From positions 1 to 9,431 of the forward strand of contig JASHTE010000302.1 in NCBI GenBank assembly GCA_030040695.1: DNA of 9,431 nt, written 5' to 3'. This DNA comes from Vulcanimicrobiota bacterium. GTDB taxonomy: Bacteria; Vulcanimicrobiota; Vulcanimicrobiia; Vulcanimicrobiales; Vulcanimicrobiaceae. The notes under the pieces were generated by a model, which ran no database searches, was not told the DNA's origin, and worked only from the letters and a program-made list of their open reading frames with translations. Positions within the stretch are counted from its first letter, which is position 1, and every line of letters starts with the position of its first letter. The translations under genes and the position numbers were made by a program. Of this stretch, positions 5,596 to 9,431 are shown piece after piece.

Positions 5596-8500
5596 TTAGA
5601 GATGAATCTGCGCTTGGAGGTAGAGATTGAACGGCAAGTAGCTCGTGTAAACACCACCGGTGGAAGGCCCGTAGGACTGTTGCTCCCACGCGTATGGCGT
5701 CACGCCGTTGGCAGCTTTGTCGTACGGACTCGAGCCATCGTACCAGCCGGCACCGTTGTAGAGACCATTCGCCGAGTAGCCGCATATGGTGCTGCTCGGT
5801 GGATAGGCCGTCGTCCACGGCTCAGACGAGCCGCCGAAGCACGTGTGCCAGAGGTCGGTAGCCGTCAGCAAGAGCTTGACGTGCGGGAAGTCGTAGCTCA
5901 ACTGAAGGTTACCGATGAGGATGTTCGGGTTGTAGTACTGGCCAGGCGACGCGAACGTGCCGGTCTGCGGATCCGGAACGGCTAGGTAACCGTACGGACC
6001 GGCGCCGATGCCGGCGTAGTGGTAGTCGCACAGGTCATTACCGAGGTCAACACCACTCGAGTTTTGGTTCTCTCCGCAGTCACGCGGGTCGACACCGTCA
6101 ACGTCGAGCGGGCTGCCGTACTGCGCGCCCGACTCTAGCTGGAGCGAAGGCGTGACCGCGAAGCGATCGTGTCTCCAGTTCAGGACGAGCGCCGTAACGT
6201 ATGGCGCGTTATAGCAGGTGCAGTACCCGTAGTTCGCCGGCGCCGCCATAGCGACCTCATTCTGAGGATACCAGGCGTTCTGGTTCAGGAGCGGCTGCTC
6301 CGGCTGGTTGTAGTACGGGTTCAGGATGTTGGTACCGTTACAGGGTCCCGCTACTCCCGTTCCAGGGCCGGTGTATGGCGTGTAGCATTCCGATCCGCCG
6401 CCTGCCTTCGTCAGTGAGTTGTAGTTCGAGATCTGCGTGTTCAACTGCGAGATCTGGTTGAGACCCAGCAGCGGCTGATACTCGACGAGCGAGACCGTCC
6501 ACGTGAACGCGAGCATTCCCGACAGGCCATTGGAGTTGAAGTCACCATCTTGGAGCGAGAACTCCACGCCGTAGTTCTTGGCGCGTCCCGTCGGGATCTG
6601 TGTCACGTAGTTCTCACCGATGAAGTTGTCCTCGAGCCAGTTCGAGGTCGCCGTGTAGAACGGCGAGAGCTTGATGCTCACGTTCGTTCCGCGGAAGCGG
6701 TGCTCGAACGAGGCATTGTACTGCGCCGCCGTCATGTTCGGGATCTCGTGTTCCGGCGACATGAAGCCCTGATCCAGGAAGCTGGCCCAGGCATCTGCCT
6801 CCGGAGTACCACCGGCGTAGAAGAGGTACTGGTCGGCGGCCGAGAGCGCCGGCTGCGCGTAGCGCCCAGCCGAGAAACGCCAGACCGTGTCGGGATCTTG
6901 CGTGTACGTGAAGGCAAAGCGCGGCTCCCAGTCAGATGTCGTGTACTGGTTGCCGGTCGTGTTCGCGTCGCTGAACGGCGGGTGGACGTAGGTGTACGTC
7001 TTCGTTCCGATCGTCGTCGTCGGGCAGGTTCCCGAAACGTAGTCGATCGGAGCCGGAGGCGGCTCGCCTGGCGTCAAGGCATAGGTGAGCACGCCGAGCG
7101 TCGGATTCCAGCAGACATCGTTGTCGATGACCTGTGCCTGGAAGTCGTTGGTCGGGTTGACGCCGTCTGCGAGATTCTCCGTGAAGTCATCGTAGCGCAG
7201 CGCGACGTCGAACAGCCACTTGTCGTTGGGCCGGAACTGATCCTCGAGAGACATGTTCCAGAACAACGGCCTTACCGTGTTGTACTCACCTGTAGTATCT
7301 GCGTTCCAGAGCGATATGTACTGCGCACCTGCTGCGGCTGCGGCGCCCGTTATCGGAGCCTCACCGTAGAGCGCGTTGACCTCCGACGTGTCATCGCCGT
7401 CGTAACCCCAACCGGCAGACGAGCACGGCATCGCGGCGCCCGCGCCGTTGCCGTAGTAGTTGTCTTGGTCGTAGCACGTGTAGCAGTCACTGTAGTGCAC
7501 GCCGCTCGCGGTCGTGCAAGCGCCCGAGCGAGAGACGAGGCCGATCTCGCTGCCCGCGTTGGCCCACGAGTCGTAGAAGTAGTTATTGTAACGAAGGGTC
7601 TCCGAGGTTTCGATGTTCGCCTCGAACGAGAACAAGTTCGCGTCGGTGACCTGATTCGTGTACGCGAACGAACCACCGGCCGTGTGCGAGTTCAACTCGT
7701 AGTCGGGTGCGAGGCCGAACGGTGCGAAGTACTCCAACGTCGCGCCGCTCGTCGGACTGTTCTCGAGCCAATCGCTGTAGAGCGAGTAGGCGAAGATTCG
7801 CATGTACGACGTGTCGTTGAAGGGGTGCGTCCATTGCAGCTTCAGTGCGCCGAGGTCGTTGTAGTTACTGTCGAGCGTCGGATCGTCCGACGGAAGCGAG
7901 CACTGATCGCCGGTACCACCGATGTAGGCGGTGTATCCCGCGCAGCCGTCCGCGTATACCGAAGCGGGTGAGCTCGGGAAGGCGTAGAGTGTCGGGATCT
8001 TCGGATCCGTGCCGGCCGCGTTGTTGACCACCGAGCCGAACGGCATGTTGTAGGTGTACGAAGCAATGTACGACGGCGTCGTGCAGTTGCAGAAGTAATA
8101 GCCGAAGTAGTTGTACGCCGGATAGAGCGGGTTGGTTCCGTAGCCGAGGTATTCGTCTGCCTCCTCAAGCCCCGGACCCGCAGAGCCGTTGTACCCATTG
8201 GCCAACGTCTGGAGCATCGAGCTCATCCAGAGCGCCTGGATGTCGTCACGCTGCCCATCTGCACGCGGAATGCCGAAGTGCAAGTTGATGATGTTCTCGC
8301 GGTCGTTGATCGCCGCTTGTGAGCCGTAGAGTCCCCAACCGGTTGCATAGCAGCCGTTCGTAGAACCCGCGGGCGGAACGTCGGTGCCGTATTCGCAATT
8401 CTGCGTTACGCCGGCACCGGTGGCGCTGTAGACCGTGAAGTACGGGTCTCTCGCCTGATAGATGTTACCGTCGGTCATCAGGCTCGCACCGTCGCTATTG

Positions 8501-9402
8501 TCGACGTAGCGGAACTGTTGGTCGTAGCCGCTGATACCGACGTAGTACGAGAAGTTGCGATCCGGCGTTGCGCCGCCCACCTCAACCGTCGCCAAATGCC
8601 AGAAGGCCTCGGAGGCGGTTCCGAGTGTGAGATCCGCATATCCCGGATAGGTACCGGTCTTGATGACGGTGTTGATGAAACCGGAGACGCCGTTCGACGT
8701 GATGTCGGCCGGGCCGCCGCCGGTGTAGATCTGCAGCTCTTGCAGACCGAGGCTCGTCTCCGTCGTGTTCGGATAGTTATCGAACGCGCGGTTGACCGGA
8801 ATACTGTCGACCTCGTAGGAGGTGAAGAACGGGTTCTCACCGTGGATCACTACCGCTTGGTCCCAGCCGCTCGAACCAGTTCCGAGATAGACTCCCGGAA
8901 CCGAGGCGATGGCCGAGTAGGCGCTATTCAAGTTACCGCCGCCGCCGAGTGCGACCGATGCCGCCTGCTGCGAAGGCGTGACGTTGTAGATGTCACCTGC
9001 GACACCGGGCTTCACTAAGCCGGCCGCCGTCCCGTAGACGTGCTGGATCACCTTGATCGCGCGCGGCGCCGTGAGGACGATCTGCTGTGTCTGGTCGGCA
9101 AAGACGGTATTGCCCGCAATCGACGTCGTCTGATAGCCGTCCTTGGCGACGGTCAGCGTGTACGTGTCGGGCTGAAGCACGAGGAACACAAAGTGTCCCT
9201 GCGCGTCCGTCGTCGTGGTTGCGACCTGCGATGGCGAGGTCGCCGTAACCGTGGCTCCGGCTATCGGCGCTCCCGTATCATCGTGGACGACGCCTGCGAG
9301 ACCACCGGTGGTTGCTGCCAGTGCCCATGTTCCCTGGAACAGGAAAGCCACCGAGAGAATCGCGGCAAGTGCCACGCGACGGAGGGTCCGTGATGAACGC
9401 AT
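5596..9402 (-). CDS. TonB-dependent outer-membrane receptor with N-terminal carboxypeptidase-regulatory-like domain
   Basis: This 1268-residue protein should form an outer-membrane beta barrel that takes up a ligand with energy from TonB-ExbBD. Order of parts: signal peptide (1-29, basic MRSSRTLRR then a hydrophobic core, cleavage near ALA-A); a beta-sandwich of the carboxypeptidase D regulatory-like type (about 33-112, GGLAGVVHDDTGAPIAGATV); plug (about 140-250, with AIASVPGVY, HGENPFF, YEVDSIPVN and SNGVSGFINTVIK); and the barrel (about 255-1268), ending in the strand-like YLPFNLYLQAQIHL. This is the Oar/SusC-like size class seen in acidobacteria and related diderms. Twenty cysteines, all in the barrel part, are locally paired (see findings). 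No clear TonB box and no SusD partner were found. The ATG at 9400-9402 is preceded by a modest GAGGG-type ribosome site. The ligand cannot be named. Confidence 0.92.
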   Translation of the reverse strand: MRSSRTLRRVALAAILSVAFLFQGTWALAATTGGLAGVVHDDTGAPIAGATVTATSPSQVATTTTDAQGHFVFLVLQPDTYTLTVAKDGYQTTSIAGNTVFADQTQQIVLTAPRAIKVIQHVYGTAAGLVKPGVAGDIYNVTPSQQAASVALGGGGNLNSAYSAIASVPGVYLGTGSSGWDQAVVIHGENPFFTSYEVDSIPVNRAFDNYPNTTETSLGLQELQIYTGGGPADITSNGVSGFINTVIKTGTYPGYADLTLGTASEAFWHLATVEVGGATPDRNFSYYVGISGYDQQFRYVDNSDGASLMTDGNIYQARDPYFTVYSATGAGVTQNCEYGTDVPPAGSTNGCYATGWGLYGSQAAINDRENIINLHFGIPRADGQRDDIQALWMSSMLQTLANGYNGSAGPGLEEADEYLGYGTNPLYPAYNYFGYYFCNCTTPSYIASYTYNMPFGSVVNNAAGTDPKIPTLYAFPSSPASVYADGCAGYTAYIGGTGDQCSLPSDDPTLDSNYNDLGALKLQWTHPFNDTSYMRIFAYSLYSDWLENSPTSGATLEYFAPFGLAPDYELNSHTAGGSFAYTNQVTDANLFSFEANIETSETLRYNNYFYDSWANAGSEIGLVSRSGACTTASGVHYSDCYTCYDQDNYYGNGAGAAMPCSSAGWGYDGDDTSEVNALYGEAPITGAAAAAGAQYISLWNADTTGEYNTVRPLFWNMSLEDQFRPNDKWLFDVALRYDDFTENLADGVNPTNDFQAQVIDNDVCWNPTLGVLTYALTPGEPPPAPIDYVSGTCPTTTIGTKTYTYVHPPFSDANTTGNQYTTSDWEPRFAFTYTQDPDTVWRFSAGRYAQPALSAADQYLFYAGGTPEADAWASFLDQGFMSPEHEIPNMTAAQYNASFEHRFRGTNVSIKLSPFYTATSNWLEDNFIGENYVTQIPTGRAKNYGVEFSLQDGDFNSNGLSGMLAFTWTVSLVEYQPLLGLNQISQLNTQISNYNSLTKAGGGSECYTPYTGPGTGVAGPCNGTNILNPYYNQPEQPLLNQNAWYPQNEVAMAAPANYGYCTCYNAPYVTALVLNWRHDRFAVTPSLQLESGAQYGSPLDVDGVDPRDCGENQNSSGVDLGNDLCDYHYAGIGAGPYGYLAVPDPQTGTFASPGQYYNPNILIGNLQLSYDFPHVKLLLTATDLWHTCFGGSSEPWTTAYPPSSTICGYSANGLYNGAGWYDGSSPYDKAANGVTPYAWEQQSYGPSTGGVYTSYLPFNLYLQAQIHL

Positions 9403-9431
9403 TACCTAACCCTCAATCTTTGATTGTCAAG

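Noticed and set aside
6550..7971. A 473-codon plus-strand frame inside the receptor gene
   Set aside because: Low-complexity Arg/Val sequence, antisense to conserved plug and barrel sequence.
9402..9430. TTGACA at 9425-9430 (minus strand) as the receptor's -35
   Set aside because: A 17-base spacer would put the -10 at AGGTAA, overlapping the start codon, with poor match; the real promoter probably lies beyond the window.

Overview
The window is a GC-rich bacterial chromosome segment, complete within genes except for panC, which is cut by the left edge. A 1268-residue TonB-dependent outer-membrane receptor implies a diderm cell. In contrast, the SOS operators match the Gram-positive/Terrabacteria consensus CGAACRNRYGTTYG, and lexA sits head to head with a YneA-like LysM gene as in Bacillus. 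A diderm with Gram-positive-style SOS control, high GC and huge carboxypeptidase-regulatory-domain receptors would fit a deep Terrabacteria-side lineage such as Candidatus Eremiobacterota (WPS-2). That placement is inference; no marker gene here proves it.

Layout. At 1-635 (minus) a short FHA-domain gene overlaps the start of panC (pantothenate/CoA synthesis), which has no ATG/GTG/TTG start. At 636-878 is a 243-bp intergenic region with a perfect 19-bp inverted repeat 96 bp apart, probably a small dispersed element. At 879-1088 (plus) is a small unknown protein, converging on a PilZ-domain gene (1100-1447, minus). At 1484-4483 (minus) lexA, a PTS EIIC-like sugar permease and a YnbB-type PLP enzyme are chained by overlaps of 47 and 4 bp; PilZ follows 36 bp later.

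The 158-bp region 4484-4641 is the regulatory core: a lexA promoter with a perfect SOS box over its -35, a second weaker box next to it, and on the other strand a promoter for the LysM gene (4642-4923) followed by another perfect SOS box. The reading is that LexA represses itself and a small membrane-anchored LysM division inhibitor, and that the permease and PLP enzyme may share lexA's transcription.

After a strong terminator (4938-4970), two abutting small minus-strand genes follow: a CxxC protein and a coiled-coil protein built from 21-bp repeats with a C-terminal membrane segment. A GC-rich hairpin separates them from the receptor gene that fills 5596-9402. The last 29 bases hold only its 5' leader.
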